A stretch of DNA of 64,000 nucleotides from an uncultured Pedosphaera sp. (GTDB lineage Bacteria; Verrucomicrobiota; Verrucomicrobiia; Limisphaerales; Pedosphaeraceae). Under the pieces are notes generated by a model. It was given only the letters and a program-made list of their open reading frames with translations, was not told the DNA's origin and searched no databases. The stretch lies in NCBI GenBank assembly GCA_903918755.1, contig CAIXFN010000052.1, forward strand, positions 37,825 to 101,824. Direction: 5' to 3'. The position numbers and the translations under genes are program-made. This document shows positions 1-9,366 of the stretch, piece after piece (positions within the stretch are counted from its first letter, which is position 1; the number at the start of each line of letters is the position of its first letter).

Positions 1-2
1 GG

Positions 3-815
3 GTGCTCACTCTCCTGGCGGGCGACAGCGATGCCATCCTGAACCTCCAGACGAACACCCTGAAGGAATTGCAAGCCGGCACCCTATTCTTCCGGATGAA
101 TCTTCCGGTCCCTGGCGCCACCACCCCATCCCAAGTGATCGGCTTGACGGATAAGAACTCCCGCTCTTATAGCGATATCGGCGGCAATGCGGCCGGCGGC
201 ATTGGCCCGGTGGTTTATGCCAGCTTATTGCTGGATCCCGTGGGCGGGACGAATGCCTGGTTCCTGGGGGCCAAGAATGGAATTGGCGCGCCCATTGATT
301 ACACCCCCTCCCCCCTGACACCTGGTCAGTATGCCGTCTGGATCGACGTGACGAATGCGCCGATGAATGACGCCGTCGCGGGCTTCGTGAACGATACCTT
401 CTCGGTGTTTCTCCAGGCGGAAGGCGATGCGGCCCGCACCAATGCGTTTCTGAACTATGCCAGTGATCGCGATCCCAACGTGATCGATGTCATCATCGGC
501 GGCATGCAACCCAACCTCGACAAATTGGTGGTCGCGGGGAATAGCGCTTCGGACAGCGGGTTGTATGATGACTTCTACCTCAGTACTGGCGGCTACAATG
601 CGACCCTGCCGCGCCAATACGGCTACACGGGAGCTCCGCTGCCGGCCCTCAAAATTAGTCTCACCGGCAGCGCGGTCCTCGTCCAATGGACCGCCGGCAC
701 GCTCCAGAGCGCCCCGGGACTCAGCGGTCCCTGGACGGATGTGCCGGGTGCGGCCACCCCGTCGTTCACCACGCCGCTGACCGGCAGTCCGCAGTTCTTC
801 CGGGCGCGGCCATAA
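3..815 (+). CDS. C-terminal part of a secreted hypothetical protein
   Basis: The frame is open to the left edge, so this is probably the 3' end of a longer gene; the GTG at position 3 is only the first possible start inside the window. The visible 270 residues are rich in G, A, T, N and P, have no membrane helix and read like a beta-rich exoprotein. The last ~60 residues (LQSAPGLSGPWTDVPG, then PQFFRARP at the end) match in layout the C-terminal module seen in four other secreted proteins of this window: a W-containing strand, a 'GPW..V' turn and a terminal FFR. A strong hairpin follows the stop. Function unknown; export to the surface or periplasm is inferred only from composition and the shared module. 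Confidence 0.7.
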   Translation: MLTLLAGDSDAILNLQTNTLKELQAGTLFFRMNLPVPGATTPSQVIGLTDKNSRSYSDIGGNAAGGIGPVVYASLLLDPVGGTNAWFLGAKNGIGAPIDYTPSPLTPGQYAVWIDVTNAPMNDAVAGFVNDTFSVFLQAEGDAARTNAFLNYASDRDPNVIDVIIGGMQPNLDKLVVAGNSASDSGLYDDFYLSTGGYNATLPRQYGYTGAPLPALKISLTGSAVLVQWTAGTLQSAPGLSGPWTDVPGAATPSFTTPLTGSPQFFRARP

Positions 816-873
816 GATTGCCGTAAAGGGCCATCCAGCGGCACGGCCGGATGGCCGTCACTGATCTGTTTAC

Positions 874-910
874 AAGGCACGAACCACCCCGGTGGTTCGT
901 GCCTTTCTGT
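874..910. terminator. Strong hairpin terminator between convergent genes
   Basis: A perfect 15-bp inverted repeat (arms 874-888 and 891-905) with a 2-base gap is followed by TCTGTTT. It lies between the plus-strand exoprotein end and the minus-strand pseudopilin end, so it could stop transcription from both sides. A weaker 8-bp hairpin (829-836 with 849-856) lies just before it, without a T-run. Confidence 0.75.
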
Positions 911-1057
911 TTACCTGACCGGGAAATCCAAGCGGTGAGGCTGCGAGGCGGGGGGGCCGCCAACCCCGGAAAGGGGAACCAACCCGGAACCGCCCCGTTG
1001 CGCTTGCGCCAGTCCTTGATTTGGCTGGGGCGGGTGCCGCCCCGAAAGTTGTCTTAC

Positions 1058-1882
1058 TCAGGGATGACCGTGGAGGAAGCTCAAGACGTTCAAAATGGCG
1101 GGCGGAAGATCTTCCTGATAAAAGTAGTAAATCCGCGAACCATCGGCATTCCACGTGGTCAGGCGATACATTTGCTCAAACCGGATCCAACTCGCGGAAC
1201 CGTCGATAAAGACCTGATTGCCTCCTTTGGGCGGCGAATGTTGTTTCGAACCATGCTGGGGCGTGTTGGAATAGATGATGTCATCCCGGGTGCTCCCCGG
1301 CGCCAACCCCCAAATACCATCAATCTTGGAGACCGAGTCAGCCGCCAGCGTCCAGGAAGGCCGGGAAAGCCCCAGTTTCACCGGACTATAAGCCGCAAAA
1401 TTGCCCGCTTCGTTGTGCCAATTGGTGATGCCCCCAAAATACTGGTAACCGATGTCCCATTGCGGATACTCCGGCTCATAGATGGGAAACCCCGGCCGAT
1501 TTGGACAACTCCAGATGGAGTTGACATTGGAACTCACCAGCAGGCCCATCGCGGCGGAGGCCGCTTGCTCCGGGGGATTGAGACAGACCTGCACATACAG
1601 GGTCGGGGAACCACCGCCATCGCGGGCTTGGAGCAATTTGTCCATGTTATCCATGGCGTAAGTATTCGCCCCGATGGCCAACTGGCGCAAATTATTGAGG
1701 CATTGCGTGCGCTTGCCCTTTTCCTTGGCCGCCGCCAGCGTCGGCAGCAACATCGCTGCCAGGATGGCGATGATGGCGATTACCACCAGAAGTTCAATCA
1801 GTGTAAAGGCCGCCTTCCGGGCCGGTTCCGTTGGCACACCGTTGGAGCACCGCATTGATTGGCGTGGGCTGAGTGGGCACAT
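1058..1882 (-). CDS. Type II secretion-like pseudopilin (prepilin N-terminal methylation domain)
   Basis: The N-terminus carries a classical class III signal: a basic leader ending RKAA, then [16 protein letters not shown] with Glu at position 5 of the mature helix, followed by ~20 hydrophobic residues. The downstream region ends in a pattern like the H-X9-DG motif (QHGSKQ ... [10 protein letters not shown]) of the large pseudopilin-like family expanded in Verrucomicrobia, Lentisphaerae and Planctomycetes. The protein would be processed by prepilin peptidase and anchored in the inner membrane. No other secretion gene is nearby, so this is one of the orphan copies typical of such genomes. The start could also be the Met nine residues further in; both give a plausible leader. 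Substrate or partner unknown. Confidence 0.85.
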   Translation of the reverse strand: MCPLSPRQSMRCSNGVPTEPARKAAFTLIELLVVIAIIAILAAMLLPTLAAAKEKGKRTQCLNNLRQLAIGANTYAMDNMDKLLQARDGGGSPTLYVQVCLNPPEQAASAAMGLLVSSNVNSIWSCPNRPGFPIYEPEYPQWDIGYQYFGGITNWHNEAGNFAAYSPVKLGLSRPSWTLAADSVSKIDGIWGLAPGSTRDDIIYSNTPQHGSKQHSPPKGGNQVFIDGSASWIRFEQMYRLTTWNADGSRIYYFYQEDLPPAILNVLSFLHGHP

Positions 1883-2366
1883 GTTAACAATGACTGTCGG
1901 ATGTTTTTTGGTGGAGACGTGGCAATATAGGCACCAACGCCCACGTGTGGCAAGCCCATTACGGGTCCCGATGAAGGGTCCCTGCCCCCTCCCCCGGCCC
2001 TCTTCCCCGGCGCCGGAATCATGTCCTGCGAATGTCCGTGTCCAAATCCTGCCTGCAATTATTGTTGCCTTGGCCGGTTTGGCGACGCATCATTCTGCCT
2101 TATCTTTCGAAGATAAACGGCTGGCGGGGATGACAATTTGAACGGGTGCTGAGGATCTTTACATCTTTGATTTAGGGCTGGCTCTCCGGCAATGGGCACG
2201 CAGTTCCTCCCAGCCGCGTACCAATTGCAATCCCGGAGGGCAGCCCGCTAACTTTGTCCCTACCCCTTACGCCGACTCCCTTGAATTGTTTCATTCCTGC
2301 CACGACGCCACCGCCACCGCTCCCAAAAGCAGCCCTTGGCGGCACTTGCGACCAGGGGGCTGGCCG
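1883..2366. other. Intergenic region without a recognisable gene
   Basis: This 484-bp stretch lies between divergent genes and must hold their promoters, but I see no convincing -35/-10 pair. A small hairpin (TTATCTT, 3-base loop, AAGATAA; 2100-2116) is the only clear structure. No RNA gene is recognised. Confidence 0.5.
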
Positions 2367-3089
2367 GTGATTTCCGTGATTGTCCCTACCCTCAACGAGG
2401 GTTTGGAATTGCCCATCACCCTCGGCACGCTGCGGGAGTCGACGGCGCCTTATGACCTCGTCGTGGTGGATGCCGGTAGCCGGGACGATACGGTGGCCAT
2501 CGCACAATCCGTCGGGGCGCGCGTCATCGCGTCCCCGGTCCGCCAACGGGCGCACCAACTAAACCTGGGTGCCGCCGCCGCGAAGGGAGAGTTCCTCTTG
2601 TTTCTCCATGCGGATACGCACCTACCCCCCGGGGCTCTCGATCACATCCAAAAGGCCCTGACCGGCCCGGCCGATGGCAGCCCCGGGGTCCACCAACCTG
2701 TTGGTGGGGGCTTTGTCCGCCACTTTGATAGCTCGTCCCGGCTGTTGCGGCTGACCTGCCGGCTGGCAGCATGGCGATGTCGCCGGTGGGGATGGTTTTT
2801 GGGGGATCAGGGAATTTTTGTGCGACGCACGACGTTTCAGCGTTTGGGCGGCTTTCGGGAAATCGCGCTGTTTGAGGATCTGGATTTTTCCCGGCGCCTG
2901 GCGCGATCCGGCCCCGTGGTCACCCTGTCGCCCGGGGTGGTTACCTCCGCGCGGCGTTTTGCGGCCCGGGGGGCGCTGGTCACCACACTCCGGGATTTGT
3001 GGCTGACTATCCAGTATTTGGCTGGTCGGGACCCGGACAAACTACGGGCTCGGATAACCCCGCCGAAGGGGCCGAAGGAAAGGGAATGA
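2367..3089 (+). CDS. Family 2 glycosyltransferase, TIGR04283-like
   Basis: The protein begins ISVIVPTLNEG, the nucleotide-binding start of GT-A family 2 glycosyltransferases, followed by VVVDAGSRDDT, then FLLFLHADTHLPPGAL containing the DxD-like metal site. The HADT motif and overall length (240 residues) fit the TIGR04283 'arsenosugar biosynthesis-associated' glycosyltransferases. I chose the GTG at 2367 because the conserved fold starts there and AGGGGG precedes it by about 7 bases; the ATG at 2286 would add 27 residues unlike the family and has no ribosome-binding site. None of the usual arsenosugar partners (arsenite methyltransferase, radical SAM) is adjacent, so the acceptor is unknown. 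It converges on the metal-efflux operon with a 17-base gap. Confidence 0.8.
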   Translation: MISVIVPTLNEGLELPITLGTLRESTAPYDLVVVDAGSRDDTVAIAQSVGARVIASPVRQRAHQLNLGAAAAKGEFLLFLHADTHLPPGALDHIQKALTGPADGSPGVHQPVGGGFVRHFDSSSRLLRLTCRLAAWRCRRWGWFLGDQGIFVRRTTFQRLGGFREIALFEDLDFSRRLARSGPVVTLSPGVVTSARRFAARGALVTTLRDLWLTIQYLAGRDPDKLRARITPPKGPKERE

Positions 3090-3096
3090 GCCCGCG

Positions 3097-3133
3097 GCGG
3101 CCCGGCCTATTCCTCGAGGGCCGGCCGGGCCGC
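3097..3133. terminator. GC-rich hairpin at a convergent gene junction
   Basis: An 11-bp perfect stem (3097-3107 with 3123-3133; arm GCGGCCCGGCC) spans the stop codon of the minus-strand RND pump and lies just after the glycosyltransferase stop. There is no T-run, so intrinsic termination is likely weak or needs Rho. Confidence 0.45.
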
Positions 3134-6100
3134 AAACCGGCCAAACCGCAACGCCAACGTCGGGAGGACCAGCAAATTCAACACCGTGGAGGTGAACAAG
3201 CCCCCCAGGATCACGACCGCCATGGGCCCCTCAATCTCCCGCCCGGCTTCGCCGGAACCCATCGCCAAAGGCAGCAAACCCAATCCGGTCACGACCGCAG
3301 TCATCAGGATGGGAACCAGCCGCTCCCCTGCCCCCCGCAAAGCCGTCGCCAGATTCCAGACGGCGCCTTCCTGTTGGACTAGGTGTTCGTAGTGGGAAAT
3401 CAGCATGATGGAATTCCGGGTGGTGATCCCAAACAAGGTGACGAAGCCCACGAGCGATCCGATGGTCAGTCCGCCTTCCCCCGGATCGCCGAATTTGGCC
3501 ACGAGAAACACGGTCAAGATTCCGCCCACCAAGGCAAAGGGGAGATTGGCCAGGATGAGCAAGAGATTGCGCCAATTGCCCGTCACCACCACGAGCAGGA
3601 GAAGAATTCCCGCCGCGGCGATGGCGGAATTGATCAGGAGTTCCTGGCGCGCCCGGGCGGTGGCCTCGGCCGTGCCACTGAAGCGGGCGTAAACTCCCTT
3701 GGGAAAATTCACATGGGCCGTAATCTGCTTCCGGGCATCCGCGACCACCGAAGTCACATCCCGGCCGTCGGGCACGCAGGTGACCACCTGGCGGCGGCTC
3801 GCGCCGTCGTGCAGGATGGCGTATCGCCCAGTGGTGAGGTAAACCGCCGCCAATTCGCGCAGCGGGAACACCGCTCCCGCATTGTTCCTGATGAGCAAAG
3901 CCCCGATGTTTTCCGGGTCGCGTCGGTCCGCATCGTTTAGCAGCACCACCACGTCCGCCACCCGGTTGCCTTCATGGACCTGGGCCGCCACGGTGCCTTG
4001 GTAAGCCGTCTGCACTGCCTCGAGCACTTCCAAAGGGCGGAAGCCCAACTGCGTGAGCCGGTCCGGCCGCAGCTTGATGTTCACCCGCGGACCGCCCGGC
4101 GGGGATTTCACCTGGACATTCCGGGCGCCGGGCACCAGTTCGGGGTTGCCAAGCACCTGCGCAATTTCCCGGGCTTTTTCGTCGATGACCTCCAAATCCT
4201 CACCGTAAACATTAATCACAATGGGGGCCGTTTCGCCGCTGATGGTTTCGCTGATCCGGTCGCCCAGGAAGGTCAGCACTTCGCCCGAGATCCCCGGGAA
4301 ATCATCCAGCAGACCCCGGAATTGCTTCATGATGTGTTCCTGCTCCTCGCCCGGCACGCCCGGATTCAATTCGATATGGAATTCACAACGGTGCGAGGCC
4401 CAGGTGTCCTCGCCCTGCTCCGCGCGTCCCGCCTGTTGCTCCACCGTGGCCACATTGGGATTCTTCCGGATTTCCCGGGTCAAATCAGCCCCGATCCGCG
4501 TCATCTCCGCCAGTGACGTCCCCGGGGTGGCCTGTACTTGCATGACAAAGTGTCCTTCGCGGAATTCCGGCAGGAATTCGCTGCCAAAGTGCGGCAACAT
4601 TGCCAGCGTCGCGGCACAGACGAGCCCCACCACCAGGATCACCGCCCGCGGCCAGCGGGCAAAGCCGGTCAGCACGGTGGCATAAGCGGATTTCAAAACC
4701 CGCTGCAGCCGGGGTTCCCCGGTCACCCGCACGCCCCGGGCGAAAAACACCAGCGCCAGCGCGGGAGTCAGCGTCAGCGCCACCGCCAACGACGCCAGGA
4801 TCGCGAGGATATAGCTCAGGGCCAGCGGGGCGAAAAAGCTGCCTTGCAACCCCGTGAGGGTGAGAACCGGGAGGAAAACCAGCGCCACGATGAAAGTGGC
4901 ATACACCACCGCGCTCCGCACCTCGATCGAGGCGTCCAGCACCACCCGGAAGGTGGAACGCGGGGATTGGGAAAGCTGGTTTTCCTGTAAGCGGCGGAAG
5001 ATGTTTTCCACATCGATGATGGCATCGTCCACCACCTCGCCGATGGCAATGGCCAGGCCCCCGAGAGTGATGGTGTTCAGGGTGATCCCGAATTTATCGA
5101 GGAGAATGATGGCCGTGAGCAGGGAGAGCGGGATTGCCGTCAGGGAAATGAAGGCGGTGCGAAAATGCCCGAGGAACAGGAACAATACCACGCCAACCAG
5201 GACGCCGCCCAACAGCAGCGAGTGTTTAATGTTCGCGAGGGAAGTCTCAATAAAGGTCGCCGGGCGGTGCAACCGCGCATGGAGAATCACCCCCTCTTTT
5301 TCAAATAACGGTTTCAGTTCCTCCAGCGCCGCCTCCACGGCCACGGTGGCCTCCATCGTGTTGGCGCCGTACTGGCTCGACATTGCCAGGAGAATACCCG
5401 GCCGGCCCTGGACCAAGGTGTCGCCGAAACGCAGGGCGGCGCCTTCCTGCACGGTGGCGACGTCTTTCAAGCGCACCGCCTGCCCTTCCTTCTGCACAAT
5501 CACCACCTCGCCCAACTGCGACGGCGTCAAGAGTTGTCCTTCCGTCTGCAGGATGATCCGCTGGTTCGCGTTTTCGATAAAACCGGCGCCGACGATACCC
5601 GTGGCGTTGCGCGCGGCCGCCAGCACATCACTCAACGCCAGCCCATAGGCCACGAGGCGATCAGGTCGCACCTGGATTTGGAGTTGGCGCACCTGCCCGC
5701 CGAAGACGATGCACCGGGCCACGCCCGGCACCGCCAGCAAACGCGGCTTGACGGTCCAATCCGCCAGGGTCCGGAGCGCCATCGGCGATAGTTTGTCGGA
5801 GACCAGGCCGATTTTCAGCAGGTCCATGGTGGACGAGGTCAAAGGCGACATCGTCGGCGCCTTGGTTCCCAACGGCAATTCACCGATGGTTTCGGTCAAT
5901 TTTTCCGCGAGCATCTGGCGCGCGATGAAGATGTCTGTCTTTTCCTTGAAGACCGCGGTCACCACCGAAAGCCCGGGGATGGATTCCGAGCGCAGGGAAG
6001 CCATGTTGCCCAAACCATTGATGGTATTCTCAATAGGCCGCGTGATGAGCGCCTCCACTTGTTCCGGAGAAAGTCCGGGCGCTTCGGTCTGCACCTCAAC

Positions 6101-6238
6101 CTGGGGAGGGACAAAGTTGGGAAAGACGTCCAACTTGGCGTGTTCGGCCACATACAGCCCATAGCCGGTGAGGAGGCACGCCAGCGCAATGACCACCCCG
6201 CGATAGCGCAGGGAGAGATGGACAATCCGGTTCAGCAT
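3107..6238 (-). CDS. CzcA/CusA-family heavy-metal RND efflux pump
   Basis: At 1043 residues this has the normal length of a heavy-metal (HME-RND) inner-membrane pump. It begins MLNRIVHLSLRYRG, carries LDVFPNFVPPQVEVQTEAPG typical of the CzcA periplasmic start, and has the TM4 signature VVDDAIIDVENIFRR holding the two Asp and one Glu proton-relay residues of CzcA/CusA. Twelve transmembrane segments and two large periplasmic loops fit the family. It would export divalent or monovalent metal cations using the proton gradient, with the adaptor and outer-membrane factor encoded just upstream (gap of 7 bases to the adaptor). The specific metal (Co/Zn/Cd or Cu/Ag) cannot be settled by eye. Last gene of a long minus-strand run. 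Confidence 0.93.
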   Translation of the reverse strand: MLNRIVHLSLRYRGVVIALACLLTGYGLYVAEHAKLDVFPNFVPPQVEVQTEAPGLSPEQVEALITRPIENTINGLGNMASLRSESIPGLSVVTAVFKEKTDIFIARQMLAEKLTETIGELPLGTKAPTMSPLTSSTMDLLKIGLVSDKLSPMALRTLADWTVKPRLLAVPGVARCIVFGGQVRQLQIQVRPDRLVAYGLALSDVLAAARNATGIVGAGFIENANQRIILQTEGQLLTPSQLGEVVIVQKEGQAVRLKDVATVQEGAALRFGDTLVQGRPGILLAMSSQYGANTMEATVAVEAALEELKPLFEKEGVILHARLHRPATFIETSLANIKHSLLLGGVLVGVVLFLFLGHFRTAFISLTAIPLSLLTAIILLDKFGITLNTITLGGLAIAIGEVVDDAIIDVENIFRRLQENQLSQSPRSTFRVVLDASIEVRSAVVYATFIVALVFLPVLTLTGLQGSFFAPLALSYILAILASLAVALTLTPALALVFFARGVRVTGEPRLQRVLKSAYATVLTGFARWPRAVILVVGLVCAATLAMLPHFGSEFLPEFREGHFVMQVQATPGTSLAEMTRIGADLTREIRKNPNVATVEQQAGRAEQGEDTWASHRCEFHIELNPGVPGEEQEHIMKQFRGLLDDFPGISGEVLTFLGDRISETISGETAPIVINVYGEDLEVIDEKAREIAQVLGNPELVPGARNVQVKSPPGGPRVNIKLRPDRLTQLGFRPLEVLEAVQTAYQGTVAAQVHEGNRVADVVVLLNDADRRDPENIGALLIRNNAGAVFPLRELAAVYLTTGRYAILHDGASRRQVVTCVPDGRDVTSVVADARKQITAHVNFPKGVYARFSGTAEATARARQELLINSAIAAAGILLLLVVVTGNWRNLLLILANLPFALVGGILTVFLVAKFGDPGEGGLTIGSLVGFVTLFGITTRNSIMLISHYEHLVQQEGAVWNLATALRGAGERLVPILMTAVVTGLGLLPLAMGSGEAGREIEGPMAVVILGGLFTSTVLNLLVLPTLALRFGRFAARPALEE

Positions 6239-6245
6239 GACGATC

Positions 6246-7250
6246 TCAATCCGGCTTCAGGGACGCCTTCGTTTCCTGGGACAGCAAGGTCTGCGCCCCC
6301 ACCACCACCACATGATTGGTGGCGGCAACTCCCTGGTTGATAAACCAGCCGTTCTCCGCCGGCCGATCCAGCGTAATCGGCGTCCGGGTCAGGGCTTCGG
6401 CTCCATTGTTCAGCACGTAAATCCAAGCCGCCCCTTCCGTGCGGACCACCGCGTCCCGCGGAATGATCACGCCGGGCAGCGGCTCGCCGGCCGCCTGGAG
6501 ATACCCGGCGACCGCCTCTCCCGGTCGCAGGTGGGACTGGTTGGGCGCCACCATGAAAATGAATCCCTGGCCTTGGAATTGCGGGTCAACATTCAGCGCG
6601 GGTCCAATCAGTTGCCCGATGGCGGACGTTCCCGCCAGGTTCACCAAGCGCGCCCGGACCGGGGGCGCGGCGAGCGACTCGCCCGCGGGCAGATCGATCC
6701 GGACCAGGGCCGTTTCCTGCGCCGTCAACAATTGCGTGAAGCGCGCCAGATCCCGGTGGTGCGCGATATCCTGTCCCCAGGCCTGCGCTAACCGGTCCTG
6801 CAGGGCGCGCACCGCTAACTCATCGTGGCGGGCCGCGGCCTCCGCGGCCACGGCGACGCGCGCCGAAGTGTTCCCCTGACTCTGCAAAACCTTGGTGCGG
6901 TCCCACTCGGCTTGGGAAGCGGCGGCGGCGATCTGGGCGGTCGCCAGGTCGTTGGCCAACGCCGCCAGCGGAGCCGGATCCAGCACCCGGCCGTAGCCCC
7001 GCGTTTCCGGTGGCGCGGTCGCCGGCTCCGGGTGCGCGACGACGATCCCGATGTTCCCCTGAGTCTCGTCATTAATGTTCACCACCACATTACCGCTGGC
7101 GTCATGGGTGATGGTGATCTTGGCCTCTTCGGCGGGGGCGGCTTCCGCGCCCGCGGGCGCCACCCCGGCAGCGCCGTGGGTTTGCCGCCAATAAAGCACG
7201 CCTCCGCCCGCGATCACGAGGAGCAGGATGGCCCAAAATGCACGTTTCAC
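6246..7250 (-). CDS. CzcB-type RND periplasmic adaptor subunit
   Basis: The 334-residue protein opens with MKRAFWAILLLVIAGGGVLY, a single N-terminal membrane anchor, then an Ala-rich linker, a beta-barrel/hairpin domain with a long Ala/Gln/Glu helical segment (about 120-200), and a C-terminal region with PGVIIPRDAVVR and VVVGAQTLLSQE typical of membrane-fusion proteins. It joins the inner-membrane pump to the TolC-like channel across the periplasm. Its start overlaps the stop of the outer-membrane factor gene by 4 bases (ATGA), which implies translational coupling. It is shorter than many CzcB proteins (~380-520) and lacks an obvious N-terminal metal-binding extension. Confidence 0.88.
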   Translation of the reverse strand: MKRAFWAILLLVIAGGGVLYWRQTHGAAGVAPAGAEAAPAEEAKITITHDASGNVVVNINDETQGNIGIVVAHPEPATAPPETRGYGRVLDPAPLAALANDLATAQIAAAASQAEWDRTKVLQSQGNTSARVAVAAEAAARHDELAVRALQDRLAQAWGQDIAHHRDLARFTQLLTAQETALVRIDLPAGESLAAPPVRARLVNLAGTSAIGQLIGPALNVDPQFQGQGFIFMVAPNQSHLRPGEAVAGYLQAAGEPLPGVIIPRDAVVRTEGAAWIYVLNNGAEALTRTPITLDRPAENGWFINQGVAATNHVVVVGAQTLLSQETKASLKPD

Positions 7251-8665
7251 GGTTTTTGTTCCTTTGATTGAAGGGCCGGCGGCGGGGATTCGATCCGGAC
7301 CGGTGCCAGGGACGCCAGCGGCCGTTGCAGGGCGTCTTCCAGCGCCCCCCGGGCCTGTTGCAATCGGACTTGTCCGTCCCAGCGCGCCAGTTCCGTCACC
7401 CCAGCTTCCAATTCCGCCGTCACCCGATCCAGCGGATCCGCCGCGCCCGCCTGAATTTGCCCCAGCACGCCTTCACTCTGCTTTTGCTGGCTCGCCGCCA
7501 CGGCTTCCAATGCGGCCAATTGGGCGGCCGCCGCCTCCTGGGCCGTACGCGCATGATCCAATTCCGCCAGCACCCGCGCCTGCAACGCCTTAAAGCGGGC
7601 GGCCGCGGCTTCCCGGCGGGCCCGGGCTTCGGCGATCGGCCCCTGGTTCTGGTTGAGGAGCGGCAATTCCGCGGTCAGGCCGAAAGTGAATTTGTGGTCG
7701 CCCTGATCAAATTGGTAACCGGGGCCCAGGTGAAGATCGGGGTATTGTTTCGCGATTTCCAGTTGCAAGGCCGCCTGGCTGGCCTGGTAATTGGCCAGTG
7801 CGGCCAGGACATCCGCGCGGCCGATCAGGGCCTGCTCCCGGGCGGCCGCGGCGGTGATTCCATCCGCCGCGGTCGGGGTCGGCAATTCGGCAGAAATCTC
7901 AATGTCCTTCAAAGCGGCCACCGGCAGCCCGATGGCCTCCGCCACGCGGGCCCGCGCCTCGCGCCCCAGCCGTTGGGATTCGAGCCAGTCGAGCCGCGTC
8001 TTGTCCCGGGCGAGTTGGGCGGTCGCCAAGTCCGTCCGGGCCACGGCTCCCGCCTGCAGGCGCTGCTCCACCGAACGCACGATCCGCTCCTGCAACGCCA
8101 ACTGTCCCCGCAAACGCCCCTCACGGCCGTGCGCCGCGACAAAATCCAACAACGCGCCGCGCAACCCGGCCCGCACCTGCCAGGCGGTGGTGGCAATGTT
8201 AAGCCGGGCCGCCTCGGTCAATTGCCGGGCCTGTTCCCGGCGATAAGCACGCTTGCCAGCCAGCTCGATCGGGAGGTCAAACGAAAGGGCGGGAATCCAG
8301 GGGCTGGCGCCGTTGGCGGCGCTGAAATTGTAGCCCGGAATCGCACTGACGGTGGGATTGAGCCGAGCCGCCGCCGTCCGGTCGCCACCCTGCGCCACTG
8401 CCCAATCCGCCCGCGCCACCTCCAGACTGGGGTGGAAATACATGGCGGCAACCGTCAGCAGTTCAAAATTCCAGACCGCCGGGGGTCCCGCCGGGAGGGG
8501 CGGAGTGGAATTGGTATGAAGAAAGCACTGAAAGGCGCTCTCGCTGAGGGAACGGGCGTCCAGTTCCGCCGCCAACTGCGCGGGCACCATTGGCCGGTCT
8601 TGAAATCGGGCGCAGCCCCCCAGCGCGCAAACGCAGGCGAAGACGGGTATGAGGCGGTGTTTCAA
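7247..8665 (-). CDS. TolC/CzcC-family outer-membrane efflux lipoprotein
   Basis: A lipoprotein signal peptide is visible (MKHRLIPVFACVCALGGC, Cys 18 as lipid acceptor), followed by ~450 residues dominated by long amphipathic Ala/Gln/Arg/Glu helices in two similar halves, as in the TolC family. The 472-residue length is normal. It forms the outer-membrane channel of the tripartite metal pump. It is the first gene of the czcCBA-like set; the adaptor start overlaps its stop. The hupE-like gene lies 66 bases upstream in the same direction, so the set may be co-transcribed with it. Confidence 0.88.
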   Translation of the reverse strand: MKHRLIPVFACVCALGGCARFQDRPMVPAQLAAELDARSLSESAFQCFLHTNSTPPLPAGPPAVWNFELLTVAAMYFHPSLEVARADWAVAQGGDRTAAARLNPTVSAIPGYNFSAANGASPWIPALSFDLPIELAGKRAYRREQARQLTEAARLNIATTAWQVRAGLRGALLDFVAAHGREGRLRGQLALQERIVRSVEQRLQAGAVARTDLATAQLARDKTRLDWLESQRLGREARARVAEAIGLPVAALKDIEISAELPTPTAADGITAAAAREQALIGRADVLAALANYQASQAALQLEIAKQYPDLHLGPGYQFDQGDHKFTFGLTAELPLLNQNQGPIAEARARREAAAARFKALQARVLAELDHARTAQEAAAAQLAALEAVAASQQKQSEGVLGQIQAGAADPLDRVTAELEAGVTELARWDGQVRLQQARGALEDALQRPLASLAPVRIESPPPALQSKEQKP

Positions 8666-8731
8666 GCGGGTTTACTTAAGAAGGAACCCGCCGCGAAAGC
8701 AAGCCACCGAAAATGACAATCTTTTAACGGA

Positions 8732-9337
8732 TCAAAGCACCCCCAGCACGAGGCCCGCGAGGGCAATGGCCGCGCCGGCAATCCGGAGCACGGGAAACCC
8801 CGGTTGGACCCGGGCCAGACGGCCGGCGGCCAGACCGAGCGCGTGCAACGCCACGGTGGCGGCAATAAAGCCCGCCCCATAAGCCAGCGCGGAGGCGCCC
8901 ACCGGCAGTTCACTGCCGTGCGCATGGCCATGAAACAGGGCAAAACCGCCCACCAGCGCCAGACTCGCGAAGCCAGGCAGGCGCACCGTCCGCGCGATGA
9001 GCAGGCCCAGGACCACCACGGAAGCCAGAATGCCCGCCTCGACGCCCGGCAGGGGCATTCCGCTCATGCCCAACAATCCGCCGAGCGACATCACCCCCAC
9101 AAAGGTGGCAGGCAAGGCCCATTGGGAACGCCCCCCGAGCTGCCCGGCCCAGAGACCGACCGCCACCATGGCCAGCACGTGATCCAGACCCAGCCAGGGA
9201 TGAACCAAGCCGCTGGTAAAGCTGGCGCTGGTGCCGGGGACGTGGTGAGCCTGCGCCAAGGCCGGCAGCAAACTCACGCCCGCCACCAAGGCGAGCTGTT
9301 TCATACGGGATCCGGATGTGGGAGACGGTTTTTTCAT
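8732..9337 (-). CDS. HupE/UreJ-family membrane protein (likely Ni/Co permease)
   Basis: The protein has 201 residues with a cleavable signal sequence (LALVAGVSLLPALAQAH) and six or so hydrophobic segments. The family signature is present: His-Pro...Gly-x-Asp-His in VHPWLGLDHVLAMVAVG, plus FHGHAHGSE later. HupE/UreJ proteins are secondary permeases for nickel or cobalt, usually beside hydrogenase or urease genes. Here no such enzyme is nearby; instead it sits directly upstream of a Czc-like exporter, so import and export of the same metal ions may be co-ordinated. This pairing is inference. His-rich loops (HHVPG, HGHAHGS) are likely metal-binding. Confidence 0.85.
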   Translation of the reverse strand: MKKPSPTSGSRMKQLALVAGVSLLPALAQAHHVPGTSASFTSGLVHPWLGLDHVLAMVAVGLWAGQLGGRSQWALPATFVGVMSLGGLLGMSGMPLPGVEAGILASVVVLGLLIARTVRLPGFASLALVGGFALFHGHAHGSELPVGASALAYGAGFIAATVALHALGLAAGRLARVQPGFPVLRIAGAAIALAGLVLGVL

Positions 9338-9366
9338 AATAAAAACAGGATTGACTGGTCGATTAA

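Noticed and set aside
1980..2000. Nearby GGGTCCC words as a terminator stem
   Set aside because: The two copies are direct, not inverted, repeats and cannot pair.
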